Of a stretch of 15,551 nt of DNA, positions 7,457-14,781 are shown one piece after another (within the stretch, counting starts at the first letter, position 1; each line of letters begins with the position of its first letter). The notes under the pieces are model-generated. The model was not told the origin of the DNA. It did no database searches and saw nothing but the letters and a program-made list of their open reading frames with translations. The translations under genes were made by a program, and so were the position numbers. Location of the stretch: NCBI GenBank assembly GCA_023389295.1, contig JAEWEO010000049.1, positions 1-15,551 of the forward strand, given 5' to 3'. The DNA comes from Bacillota bacterium (lineage in GTDB: Bacteria > Bacillota > Clostridia > Lachnospirales > Lachnospiraceae).

Positions 7457-8546
7457 CAAACATGATACCGATGGTTCCGTATCGATTCTTCAAGCATTTA
7501 TAAGGCACAGATTGTTTATCCCCATAGTGTTTCTGGCCTTTTTGCTGTTAATCAATGTGTTTCTAAATCCAAGCTTCCTAAAAATCAACATGGGTAGAGA
7601 TAGTAACGGTAATCCTGTCTTGATAGGAAATATTATTAATATCCTGAATAACGCGACTGAGCTTGTTATACTAGCCATAGGAATGACACTCGTTACGGCA
7701 TCTTCTAGAGGTCAGGATATTAGTGTAGGCGCAACAGTCGCAATCGTCGGCGGGGTGATTATGCGAGTACTATGTGGGAATGAAACACAGCCTGCACAAT
7801 TACATGCTCCAATTATTGTTGCACTCTTACTGGGTTGCGTTGCCGGTATCGCCTGTGGGGTCTTTAACGGTATCCTTGTTGCCAAATTTAATATACAGCC
7901 TATGGTAGCAACACTCATACTCTTTACTGCAGGAAGGTCTATAGGTTCAATGGCTATGGGTGGACTTAAGCCCAAGGCAGCTGCTAGCTTTGGATATTAC
8001 GGCAACTTTATTCCGGGATTTCCTATTCCTACGCCAATACTCATTACGATTACTGTTGTTGCACTAACATTTCTTGCGTTGAAAAAAACGAACCTTGGTT
8101 TGTACACTCGGGCGGTAGGAATCAATGATAAATCCTCGAGCTTGAACGGTCTTAACCCTGCTTTAATAAAGTTTATGACATTTGTTATTTTAGGCCTTTG
8201 TGTCGGTATTGCCGGTTTCGTTCAGTCAAGTAGGGTGCAGACGGTAAATCCGTATACCATTGTACCCAGTATTGAAATGGACGTTATTTTAGCTGTCGCC
8301 CTGGGCGGTAATTCACTTGGCGGTGGTAAATTTAATATGACTGGATCGATTATCGGAGCATATACCATACAGACCCTTACCTCGATGTTGACTACGCTTA
8401 ATGTTAATACAAACGCTGTTCCAGTCTTCAAGGCAGTTATAATTATCATACTTGTGGCCATTCAAACACCTTTAGTCAAAAGCTTTTTTAGGAAAAAAGT
8501 CACATTTTCCAAATTGGCCGTAGGCAATGGAAAGGAGCGTGGTTAG
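7440..8546 (+). CDS. Sugar ABC transporter permease (YtfT-like)
   Basis: This 368-residue polytopic membrane protein of the BPD_transp_2 (ribose/galactose/galactofuranose permease) family is one of two permeases forming the channel. It has about eight to ten hydrophobic segments. Family landmarks are LAIGMT.V in the first third, GQDISVGA, NIQPMVATLILFTAGR, an AVGIN loop, and LA.ALGGNSLGGGKFN near the C-terminus, a glycine-rich motif typical of this group. The overall order resembles E. coli YtfT. The start lies inside the ATPase gene with a G-rich ribosome site (7423-7430) 9 bases upstream. The stop is one base before the next gene's start, so the two permeases are tightly coupled. Confidence 0.93.
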   Translation: MSRNNNKHDTDGSVSILQAFIRHRLFIPIVFLAFLLLINVFLNPSFLKINMGRDSNGNPVLIGNIINILNNATELVILAIGMTLVTASSRGQDISVGATVAIVGGVIMRVLCGNETQPAQLHAPIIVALLLGCVAGIACGVFNGILVAKFNIQPMVATLILFTAGRSIGSMAMGGLKPKAAASFGYYGNFIPGFPIPTPILITITVVALTFLALKKTNLGLYTRAVGINDKSSSLNGLNPALIKFMTFVILGLCVGIAGFVQSSRVQTVNPYTIVPSIEMDVILAVALGGNSLGGGKFNMTGSIIGAYTIQTLTSMLTTLNVNTNAVPVFKAVIIIILVAIQTPLVKSFFRKKVTFSKLAVGNGKERG

Positions 8547-8547
8547 T

Positions 8548-9624
8548 ATGAAGAATCAAGATACTGCACACAGTAAATTTATGATGTCCGGGAAGCTCAT
8601 GAGGAATTGGAAACCAAAACGCAAAGAGGCTTTTACTGATACTGCTTTCCTACTGACGATTACGGTTACACTATTTATATTAATTTATATACTCTCTATC
8701 ATTTTTCTTGGTGATAAAGGCTTCAGTAAAATTCAGATGTTTTTTAACCTCTTCAACGAAAACGCTGCATTAATTGTAATAGCCTGCGGACTTTCGATTG
8801 TTATGATAACAGGCAGTATTGATATATCCGTAGGTGGTTCTACTGCACTTATTTGTACTGCTTGTATTGTTTGTTTAAATAATTATGGCTTCAACTTTTT
8901 TACTTCCTTAGTGCTGGCGTTGACAATCGGTCTTGTGTTTGGTGCTGTGCAGGGATTTCTGATTGCATATTTGGAGATGCAGCCATTTATTGTTACCCTG
9001 GCAGGAATGTTTTTAGGCCGAGGTTTAGTTGCCCTGATAGAAGTTAATCAAATTCAGGTTGATAACGCAGGATTTGAGCTATTGTCAGGTGCACGAGTAC
9101 AAATTCCATTTCTAGGGGATTTCAATAAGAAGGGTGTTTTTATTCAATCAAAGTTGGAATACGGCGTTATTGTAGCATTAATTATAGTCTTCCTAATGTA
9201 TTGGCTACTTAAGAAGACAAGACTCGGACGTAGCTTTTATGCTGTAGGTGGGAATTCACAAAGCGCCCTGATGCTTGGTATAAATGTCAAGAGAACCAAA
9301 TTTTACGCCCATTTGCTCTGCGGTTTACTAGCAGGTATCGGCGGGTTCCTGTACCTTTTTCACACCCGTTCCGGTTCGGTTCAACAGGCAACAGGCCTTG
9401 AGATGGATGCTATCGCTGCCTCAATTATTGGTGGAACACTACTTACCGGAGGAGTAGGTAATATCTTTGGTACACTATTTGGCGTATTAACAAGTGGAAT
9501 CGTATTACTGATCGTTACTGCAATAGGCAGTCAGGATCCGTGGTGGCCGCAGATTACACGCGCTGCTTTGCTCTGCTTCTTTATTGTGCTTCAGAGTGTC
9601 ATTTGTTCACGAAAGAAGAAGTAA
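8548..9624 (+). CDS. Sugar ABC transporter permease (YjfF-like)
   Basis: This second permease of the same family has 358 residues from the ATG at 8548. An in-frame ATG at 8527 would add seven residues and overlap the upstream gene, but AAAGGAG (8531-8537) lies 10 bases before 8548, so the shorter form is preferred. Landmarks are VIACGLSIVMITGSIDISVGG, EMQPFIVTLAGMFLGRG, YAVGGNSQSALMLGI and IIGGTLLTGGVGN. Two different permeases, as here, are the rule for the YtfT/YjfF galactofuranose system, whereas ribose and galactose importers use a single one; this is the main reason for the YtfQRT-YjfF comparison. It is the last gene of the operon, followed by a strong terminator. Confidence 0.92.
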   Translation: MKNQDTAHSKFMMSGKLMRNWKPKRKEAFTDTAFLLTITVTLFILIYILSIIFLGDKGFSKIQMFFNLFNENAALIVIACGLSIVMITGSIDISVGGSTALICTACIVCLNNYGFNFFTSLVLALTIGLVFGAVQGFLIAYLEMQPFIVTLAGMFLGRGLVALIEVNQIQVDNAGFELLSGARVQIPFLGDFNKKGVFIQSKLEYGVIVALIIVFLMYWLLKKTRLGRSFYAVGGNSQSALMLGINVKRTKFYAHLLCGLLAGIGGFLYLFHTRSGSVQQATGLEMDAIAASIIGGTLLTGGVGNIFGTLFGVLTSGIVLLIVTAIGSQDPWWPQITRAALLCFFIVLQSVICSRKKK

Positions 9625-9698
9625 CGAGAAGATACGGTACTTTATCCACTAACGCATCATCTTGATAAGATTTAAGACTATCATAAAGCTGTTATGTA

Positions 9699-9728
9699 GA
9701 ACAGATACTCGAAAGGGTATCTGTTTTT
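9699..9728 (+). terminator. Rho-independent terminator of the transporter operon
   Basis: ACAGATAC (9701-9708) pairs with GTATCTGT (9717-9724). The stem extends through a T-G wobble and a C-G pair to close a GAAA tetraloop (9711-9714), and outward through A9700-T9725. It runs into TTTTT at 9724-9728. This is a textbook intrinsic terminator and marks the boundary between the transporter unit and the PAS-Fis gene. Confidence 0.9.
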
Positions 9729-9786
9729 AAGTTGGTGTTTTGTAAGATATTTGACCCAAACAGATATTTTTATGATATCATTAAGT

Positions 9787-9835
9787 TATAATAGTGATAC
9801 AACCGTAGTAAACGGTAACCGTAGCAAAACCGTAG
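9787..9835 (+). promoter_or_regulatory. Promoter -10 and triple AACCGTAG repeat before the PAS-Fis gene
   Basis: TATAAT lies at 9787-9792 without a convincing -35. Just downstream, AACCGTAG occurs at 9801-9808, 9817-9824 and 9828-9835, the third running into the ribosome site. ACGGT (9812-9816) forms a dyad with ACCGT (9818-9822). The segment 9807-9820 also matches a catabolite-responsive cre consensus at about 12 of 14 positions. The location around the transcription start suits repression, by the regulator itself or by CcpA. This is an inference from sequence. Confidence 0.4.
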
Positions 9836-9852
9836 GAGGAGTATAGTTTAAT

Positions 9853-10332
9853 ATGAATAGCAAATCAATCTTTCAGTCGATTCAGCAGGGGATATTAATC
9901 TGCAACAAAGATGGAAAAATTGTGTATTTTAATGAAGTATATGCAGATTTTATTGGAAAAGAGCTAAAGGACGTGGTGGGGTTACCAATTAAACGGATCC
10001 GTCCCGGTTCTGTTATTCTACAGGTTCTTCGTAGTGGAAAAAAAAGAGAGAATCTGTACCGTGTAGAAGGGGAACAAGAATATTATGCAAATGTATATCC
10101 AGTAATTGAGGATAATAAAATTACTGGTACAATTTCTATTGTAACAATGATTGATAAGGAGAAATTAAAAAAGAAACAAGAAAAAACCCTACAAGAAAGG
10201 GTGAAAGAATTCGAAAAAAAGGAAATAGAAGAGATGATGTTTCTATATGGATACGACACACAAGGCAAAAAGGCAGTAGCCAAAGAGCTTGGTATCTCTC
10301 TAGCAACATTATATAACAAACTTCAATTCTAA
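9853..10332 (+). CDS. PAS domain and Fis-type helix-turn-helix regulator lacking AAA+
   Basis: This 159-residue protein is probably a transcription regulator of the genes that follow. Residues 1-100 form a PAS sensor domain (GILICNKDGKIVYFNEVYADFIG, later TGTISIVTMID). A charged helix at about 101-125 (DKEKLKKKQE and on) links to a C-terminal Fis-like helix-turn-helix (GKKAVAKELGISLATLYNKL, 138-157). The ends match RocR-type sigma-54 activators, but the whole central AAA+ domain is missing, so it cannot open sigma-54 promoters. The downstream promoter is of the ordinary TTCACA/TATAAT type, which agrees. The ribosome site GGAGGAG (9835-9841) is 11-13 bases before the ATG. The PAS ligand is unknown; a metabolite of the adjacent pathway is plausible. 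Confidence 0.85.
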   Translation: MNSKSIFQSIQQGILICNKDGKIVYFNEVYADFIGKELKDVVGLPIKRIRPGSVILQVLRSGKKRENLYRVEGEQEYYANVYPVIEDNKITGTISIVTMIDKEKLKKKQEKTLQERVKEFEKKEIEEMMFLYGYDTQGKKAVAKELGISLATLYNKLQF

Positions 10333-10359
10333 AATTCTAGAAAAAATCATAAAGTCTAT

Positions 10360-10387
10360 TTCACATTGTTGCCCTCAATCCTATAAT
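10360..10387 (+). promoter_or_regulatory. Sigma-A-type promoter of the AtuA-like gene
   Basis: TTCACA (10360-10365) and TATAAT (10382-10387) are separated by 16 bases, and the TTG start codon follows 33 bases later. Upstream, AATTCTA occurs twice (10325-10331 and 10333-10339), overlapping the palindrome TTCTAGAA (10335-10342), a possible regulator site. Confidence 0.6.
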
Positions 10388-10420
10388 GAATATAAAAGAG
10401 AAGGAAAGAGGTGCAACGTC

Positions 10421-11773
10421 TTGAAAAAAATTCGAATCGGTAGTGGAGCAGGTTATGGCGGCGATCGGATTGAGCCAGCAGTAGAACTAATGGAACAGGG
10501 AGATCTTGATTACATTATTTTTGAATGCCTAGCGGAGCGGACCATTGCCTTGGGTCAAAAGGAAAAGCAAATAGATAATAAGCGAGGATATAATCCTTTG
10601 TTAGAATATCGTATGACGAAAATACTTCCCTTGGTGAAAGAGAAGAAGGTGAAAGTAATTACCAATATGGGAGCGGCCAATGTACAAAGTGCAGCCACCA
10701 AAACCTTAGAAATTGCACAAAGCCTTGGACTTAAGGGATTAAAAATCGCTTATGTATTGGGTGATGATATCACAGAGAATCTAGAAAAGTATTCTGAGCA
10801 TGAAGTGTTAGAGACTGGTGGGAGGCTAAAAGATTTAGATGCAAAGATCCTATCTGCAAATGCTTATTTGGGATGTGATGCAATTGTAGAAGCACTCAAG
10901 GGGGGAGCAGACATTGTAATCACAGGTAGAGTATCCGATCCATCTCTTGTGATTGGACCGCTATTATACGATTTTGGATGGGATATCGATAAGGATAAGG
11001 ATAGAATAGGACAAGCGGTTTTAGCTGGACATTTGTTAGAATGTGCAGGTCAAGTAACGGGAGGATATTATGCAGATCCCGGATATAAGGAAGTTCCGAA
11101 TTTGGAACGATTAGGATTTCCTCTTGTGGAAATAGATGAAGATGGATGTTTTGTTATCACAAAGGTAGAAGGTTCTGGAGGACTCGTTACTACTGATACC
11201 TGTAAAGAGCAGATGCTATATGAAATTCATAATCCGAAAGAATATTTTACACCAGATGCTATCGCAGATTTTTCCTCGGTAACATTTACTCAGATTGGTA
11301 AGGACAGAGTATTATCAGAACATGCTACCTCTCATGGGAAGCCGGACATGTTAAAAGTAAGTATTGGTTATGAAGATTGTTACATAGGAGAAGGAGAAAT
11401 CTCCTATGGAGGAAGTAACTGTATGGAACGAGCAAAATTGGCAGAAGATATTGTTCGTAAGAGACTGGACATTATCGGTGTAAGACTTGAGGAATATCGT
11501 TGTGACTATATTGGTCTAAATTCCTTATATGGTGATAAAATATCGGATGCACTAAAAGCTGGAACACTTTCTGAAATCCGACTTCGAATTAGCGGGAGAA
11601 CAAAAGAGGAATGGGATGCTACTATGATTGCAAATGAAGTGGAGACTCTTTATACTAACGGTCCGGCTGGAGGTGGAGGAGCAACGAAACGTGTTGAGCA
11701 AGTAGTATCCGTCTGTTCTATTTTTATTCCGAGAACGGAAGTTCAAGCTGAGGTGAATTATTACATTTCCTAA
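10421..11773 (+). CDS. AtuA-family protein (DUF1446), stand-alone core domain
   Basis: This 450-residue cytoplasmic protein belongs to the acyclic terpene utilization AtuA family, named from Pseudomonas citronellol/geraniol catabolism; its biochemical reaction is not established to my knowledge. Family features are GSGAGYGGDRIEPA (7-20), the ANAYLGCDAIVEAL segment followed by VITGRVSDPSL (166-176), LLECAGQVTGGYYADPG and the glycine-rich GPAGGGG (414-420) near the end. The start is TTG, with AGAGGTG 7 bases upstream and no other usable start near it. Pseudomonas AtuA is longer and carries a C-terminal domain; here that domain appears as the separate gene at 11850-12149. None of the usual terpene pathway partners (carboxylase, acyl-CoA dehydrogenase) is present, so the substrate may be quite different. 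Confidence 0.85.
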   Translation: MKKIRIGSGAGYGGDRIEPAVELMEQGDLDYIIFECLAERTIALGQKEKQIDNKRGYNPLLEYRMTKILPLVKEKKVKVITNMGAANVQSAATKTLEIAQSLGLKGLKIAYVLGDDITENLEKYSEHEVLETGGRLKDLDAKILSANAYLGCDAIVEALKGGADIVITGRVSDPSLVIGPLLYDFGWDIDKDKDRIGQAVLAGHLLECAGQVTGGYYADPGYKEVPNLERLGFPLVEIDEDGCFVITKVEGSGGLVTTDTCKEQMLYEIHNPKEYFTPDAIADFSSVTFTQIGKDRVLSEHATSHGKPDMLKVSIGYEDCYIGEGEISYGGSNCMERAKLAEDIVRKRLDIIGVRLEEYRCDYIGLNSLYGDKISDALKAGTLSEIRLRISGRTKEEWDATMIANEVETLYTNGPAGGGGATKRVEQVVSVCSIFIPRTEVQAEVNYYIS

Positions 11774-11849
11774 GTGGAATAAGAAATTTTTTCGGATGTA
11801 AATTACAAAAGAGATAGTAAGCTCCTAATTAGAGAGGATGTGAGTAATT

Positions 11850-12149
11850 ATGAAATTGAAAGAGATTGCCCATGCAAGGACAGGTGATAAAGGCGATATA
11901 TCGAATATCTCTGTAATCGCCTATAGCGAAAAAGATTATCATATAATAAAAGAAAAGGTTACATGTGATAAAGTAAAGGAATTCTTTGAAGAAATTTGTA
12001 GGGGTGAAGTGGTTCGATATGAGCTGGATCAATTATGGTCGTTAAACTTTGTACTGGATAAAACTCTTGGCGGTGGTGTAACCCGCTCCCTCGCTTTGGA
12101 TAAGCATGGCAAATCACTTGGGATGGCATTGCTAGAAATGGAGTTATAA
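11850..12149 (+). CDS. Small AtuA C-terminal-like protein
   Basis: This 99-residue protein opens with KEIAHARTGDKGDISNISVIAY, the hallmark of the domain found at the C-terminus of long AtuA-family proteins (AtuA-related, ferredoxin-like fold). It continues with a GEVVRYEL segment and LGGGVTRSLALDKHGKSLG. As a separate polypeptide it probably pairs with the 450-residue protein encoded 76 bases upstream to reconstitute the full two-domain unit. GAGG (11834-11837) lies 12 bases before the ATG. No catalytic residues can be assigned. The split is a real gene boundary: the upstream gene ends cleanly with TAA and this one starts in its own frame with a start codon and ribosome site, so it is not a recent frameshift. 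Confidence 0.83.
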   Translation: MKLKEIAHARTGDKGDISNISVIAYSEKDYHIIKEKVTCDKVKEFFEEICRGEVVRYELDQLWSLNFVLDKTLGGGVTRSLALDKHGKSLGMALLEMEL

Positions 12150-12181
12150 TTGTCGCGATGAGAGGGAGGTAATCATATTAA

Positions 12182-13900
12182 ATGAGTGAAGAAAATCGAA
12201 ATCAAGCATTTGATTATATCAAATTCATATCAGATAAAATAAGACATGATTATGAGAATAGTGGTGTTAATATTACATACACAACCGTTTCAACTGAATT
12301 GGTTCTTTTACCGATGCGAGATGGAATTAAGCTTAAAACAACAATTTATAGGCCATGTAATGCTCCTGGAGTAAAACAAGATAAGCCTATGCCGGTAATC
12401 TTAGAACGCAGTTGTTATCCGAATAATGAACAATTTTCCAGAATTCACGGTGAGAATTTGGCTAAGCGAGGCTACATTTTTGTATCCCAGTATTGTCGAG
12501 GAACCGGCGGATCAGAAGGAGTATGGGAACCGAATGTGAATGAAAGAGCTGATGGACTTGATACGGTGAATTGGCTGAATGAACAAGATTGGGTGGAATC
12601 CATAGGTTACTGGGGAAATTCCTATTTGGCTTTGACTGGCTGGGCAATCGCAGATAAGGTTCCGGATAAGGTTAGAGGAATGTGCCTGACTCATTATGGT
12701 ACGGATCGATTTACCTCAGCCTATGAAAAAGGAATGTTTCGGCAGGATGTTCTTACCTCATGGGCAAAGGAGAATGCAGGATTTAAAGTAAACGCTGATT
12801 ATATAGAATCTTGCAAATTTATGCCTCATTTTGAAGTGGATGAAAAACTATGGGGCAAGAAGATTCCTTGGTATAGAGAATGGATTGTAAATACTCATAG
12901 AGAGGATGCATATTGGCAGCAGGGATGGTGGAAGGAACTTTACGATATTCCAGCCAAGGTTACTGTTCCACTGTACATAAGGAGTGGATGGTATGACCAC
13001 CATCATGGAAGCTCCATGATAACTTGGAATAACCTTTCGAAGGAAACCAAAAAGTATTCATGGTTAGATATTGGAGGGTGGAATCATGGGTTTATGCCTT
13101 GTCTAAAGGATTGTGATACCGAGCATATGGGAGGTAGCGAAGTTCATGCAATTTTGGAATGGTTCGATGTTGTGTTAAAACAGAAAAAAATTCCAAAGCC
13201 GAGATACCGTACCTACGAAATTGGAGCGGATAAGTGGATAGAACAGGAAAATTGGCCAGTAGAGGATGTAACTTGGAAGAAGTTCTATTTACAAAATGAT
13301 AAAATGAAGGGACAAGTTGGTAAATTAGATACAATAGAACAAGAAGTGATAGAATCTGCAACCTATCTCTATGAACCTGAAAATCCGGTGATATCACATG
13401 GCTCAGAATCCTTACTGAAGAATATCATGAGTAATGGTAGTTTGGATCAGCCAGAACCCGGATACCGTCAGGATGTTCTTAGTTTTATCTCTAAACCTTT
13501 ATCGGAACCTTTATGTATCTGTGGTAAGATGAAAGTTCAGCTATATGTTTCATCAGACTGTGATGACACAGCATTTACAGCTAAAGTAATGGAAGTACGA
13601 AAAAATGGAAAGGCATATAATATTCGGTCTTCTATTACGAGTATCTGCCATGATATTGGACAGGAATATCAACCTGGTTCCGTAGTAGAAGTCACAATCC
13701 AAATGTGGGACATCGTTTATCAAGTCAAAGAAGGTTCAAGATTACGGATTGATATCTCATCCTCTGATTTCCCTCAATACCATATCCATAGCAATTATGC
13801 AGGCATTTGGTCAAAACAGGAGAAGATTAGAAACGCAAATCAGACTATTTACAGCGGAGGAATCTATCCTTCAGCAATTAGGATACCGACCAAGGGATGA
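12182..13900 (+). CDS. CocE/NonD-family serine hydrolase (X-Pro dipeptidyl-peptidase S15 fold)
   Basis: This 572-residue protein is an alpha/beta hydrolase acting on an ester or amide bond. The expected triad is visible: S147 in YWGNSYLA, D272 in SGWYDHHHG and H302 in GGWNHGF. Y79 (ERSCYPN) sits where the CocE oxyanion tyrosine lies, and QYCRGTGGSEG (103-113) is the conserved loop after the first strands. Residues from about 350 to the end form the jelly-roll C-terminal domain (PF08530-like), ending in the typical SGGIYPSAIRIP. Length fits the family (550-600). There is no signal peptide, so it is cytoplasmic. GGGAGG at 12164-12169 is 12 bases from the ATG. It lies 32 bases behind the small AtuA-like gene and is presumably cotranscribed. 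The substrate is unknown; the family includes cocaine esterase and beta-lactam acylases, so specificity cannot be read from sequence. Confidence 0.88.
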   Translation: MSEENRNQAFDYIKFISDKIRHDYENSGVNITYTTVSTELVLLPMRDGIKLKTTIYRPCNAPGVKQDKPMPVILERSCYPNNEQFSRIHGENLAKRGYIFVSQYCRGTGGSEGVWEPNVNERADGLDTVNWLNEQDWVESIGYWGNSYLALTGWAIADKVPDKVRGMCLTHYGTDRFTSAYEKGMFRQDVLTSWAKENAGFKVNADYIESCKFMPHFEVDEKLWGKKIPWYREWIVNTHREDAYWQQGWWKELYDIPAKVTVPLYIRSGWYDHHHGSSMITWNNLSKETKKYSWLDIGGWNHGFMPCLKDCDTEHMGGSEVHAILEWFDVVLKQKKIPKPRYRTYEIGADKWIEQENWPVEDVTWKKFYLQNDKMKGQVGKLDTIEQEVIESATYLYEPENPVISHGSESLLKNIMSNGSLDQPEPGYRQDVLSFISKPLSEPLCICGKMKVQLYVSSDCDDTAFTAKVMEVRKNGKAYNIRSSITSICHDIGQEYQPGSVVEVTIQMWDIVYQVKEGSRLRIDISSSDFPQYHIHSNYAGIWSKQEKIRNANQTIYSGGIYPSAIRIPTKG

Positions 13901-13923
13901 AGTAAGAATCAAACAATGCTTAT

Positions 13924-13950
13924 CACCTTGAAAATTTTGCAAAATCGGTG
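13924..13950 (+). repeat. Palindrome after the hydrolase gene
   Basis: ATTTTGCAAAAT (13934-13945) is a perfect 12-bp palindrome, flanked by CACC (13924-13927) and GGTG (13947-13950). No T-run follows, so it is not a clear terminator. It may be a protein-binding site upstream of the next gene. Confidence 0.35.
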
Positions 13951-14033
13951 ACACATACTCAATTGCTAGCTAAGAAACTACTATATAAGGATATGCTTAG
14001 TTTATATGAAATCTATGGATTGTAGGTGAGTAT

Positions 14034-14405
14034 ATGAGATTGAAAGAAGAAGCAATAGCATTTTGCAGTACATTTAAGAATGTGATGGAGGACTATCCGT
14101 TTCATGATAGTAACTGGGCTCTTATGCGACACAAAGAAAACAAAAAAACATTTGCATGCATCTATGAACGTCAGGGTAATATCTGGATTAATGTCAAATG
14201 TGATGTAGAATGGCGTGATTTTTGGAGAAGTGCATTTTCATCCATTGTACCTGCATATCATATGAATAAAGAACATTGGAATTCAATTATTTTGGATGGT
14301 ACAGTTCCTGAAACTGATATTAAGAGAATGATTAAGGAAAGCTATGAACTTACAAAACCAAAACCAAAGAATAAGAAGTTTATATCAAGAGAAGCAAACC
14401 TATAA
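14034..14405 (+). CDS. MmcQ/YjbR-family protein
   Basis: This 123-residue single-domain protein of the MmcQ/YjbR family (double-wing fold, PF04237) is often annotated as DNA-binding on structural grounds; no firm cellular role is known. Landmarks are AIAFCSTFKNVMEDYPF near the N-terminus, a KTFACIYE strand, INVKCD, PAYHMNKEHWNSIILDG (73-89) and a final helix with SYELTKPK, all in family order. AGGTG at 14024-14028 is 5 bases before the ATG. It has no functional tie to either neighbour that I can see, and 133 bases separate it from the hydrolase gene. Confidence 0.8.
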   Translation: MRLKEEAIAFCSTFKNVMEDYPFHDSNWALMRHKENKKTFACIYERQGNIWINVKCDVEWRDFWRSAFSSIVPAYHMNKEHWNSIILDGTVPETDIKRMIKESYELTKPKPKNKKFISREANL

Positions 14406-14475
14406 AAATTTGATGTTCTATTGAAAGAATAATAAATGGAAGAAAATTTTCTAAGTTCAAAGAACGAGTCACATA

Positions 14476-14501
14476 TTGTCGAAAATTGAATATGATATAA
14501 T
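14476..14501 (+). promoter_or_regulatory. Putative promoter with a Spo0A-box match
   Basis: TATAAT lies at 14496-14501. The -35 area holds TTGTCGAAAA (14476-14485), which contains TGTCGAA (14477-14483), an exact match to the Spo0A box TGNCGAA. Read as a -35, TTGTCG leaves a spacing of only 14 bases, so the promoter would be poor without an activator, or the box could be a repressor site. A 12-bp palindrome, AGAAAATTTTCT (14441-14452), lies just upstream. Leader length to the RS-rich gene is about 45 bases. Confidence 0.45.
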
Positions 14502-14552
14502 AGCTTAATATTAATTATATTATTGCTAATTTATTCAAAAAGAGGTGAGTGT

Positions 14553-14768
14553 ATGAGCTTTAGTAGAAATGATTCTTTCAGAGGGCATAACTTTTATGGT
14601 GAACGAGACAGTTCAATGAGTTGGTCAAATCGTAGTAGAAGTAGGTCACGTAGTAGATCGAATATGGGTTCTAATTCAAGATCAAACGAAAGATCAAACG
14701 AAAGATCAAGATCTATGAGTAGATCTTCTTCTAGATCATTTAGCAGGCATTTTAGTAGATCATTTTAG
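14553..14768 (+). CDS. Small Arg/Ser-rich (RS-repeat) protein
   Basis: I do not recognise a bacterial family. The product is 71 residues: 26 Ser and 16 Arg (59%), with 12 RS dipeptides concentrated between residues 27 and 70, including an uninterrupted RSRSRSRSRS run (27-36) and two copies of SNER (44-51). The ends carry a few aromatics and His (FRGHNFYG; SFSRHFSRSF). It has no hydrophobic segment or signal peptide, is strongly basic and is likely disordered. I start at the ATG at 14553, with GAGGTGAG at 14542-14549; a TTG at 14523 in the same frame has no ribosome site. Thirteen bases after its stop a Ser/Thr kinase begins, so the natural guess is that this protein is the kinase's substrate. 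A spore-coat or nucleic-acid-binding role would suit its composition. Function is inferred only. Confidence 0.72.
   Translation: MSFSRNDSFRGHNFYGERDSSMSWSNRSRSRSRSRSNMGSNSRSNERSNERSRSMSRSSSRSFSRHFSRSF
14679..14708 (+). repeat. 12-bp tandem repeat inside the RS-rich gene
   Basis: AGATCAAACGAA occurs twice in tandem (14679-14702), followed by AGATCA (14703-14708). It encodes the RSNE units. The period is four codons, so copy-number change would keep the frame. Confidence 0.85.
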
Positions 14769-14781
14769 TTTTGTATCGACT

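Noticed and set aside
8527..8547. In-frame ATG at 8527 as start of the second permease
   Set aside because: AAAGGAG at 8531-8537 serves the ATG at 8548, which directly follows the stop of the preceding gene.
9751..9792. TTGACC at 9751-9756 as the -35 of the PAS-Fis promoter
   Set aside because: It is 30 bases from TATAAT and 14 from TATGAT (9771-9776); neither spacing suits a sigma-A promoter.
13749..13931. 60-codon frame on the + strand overlapping the end of the hydrolase gene
   Set aside because: Nearly all of it overlaps the conserved hydrolase C-terminus in another frame, and no family features are visible.
14523..14552. Upstream TTG start for the RS-rich gene
   Set aside because: No ribosome site precedes it, while GAGGTGAG at 14542-14549 is well placed for the ATG at 14553.
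14641..14768. CRISPR-like or mobile repeat in the RS region
   Set aside because: The repeats are in-frame codon repeats of 12 bp with no spacers and no terminal inverted repeats.
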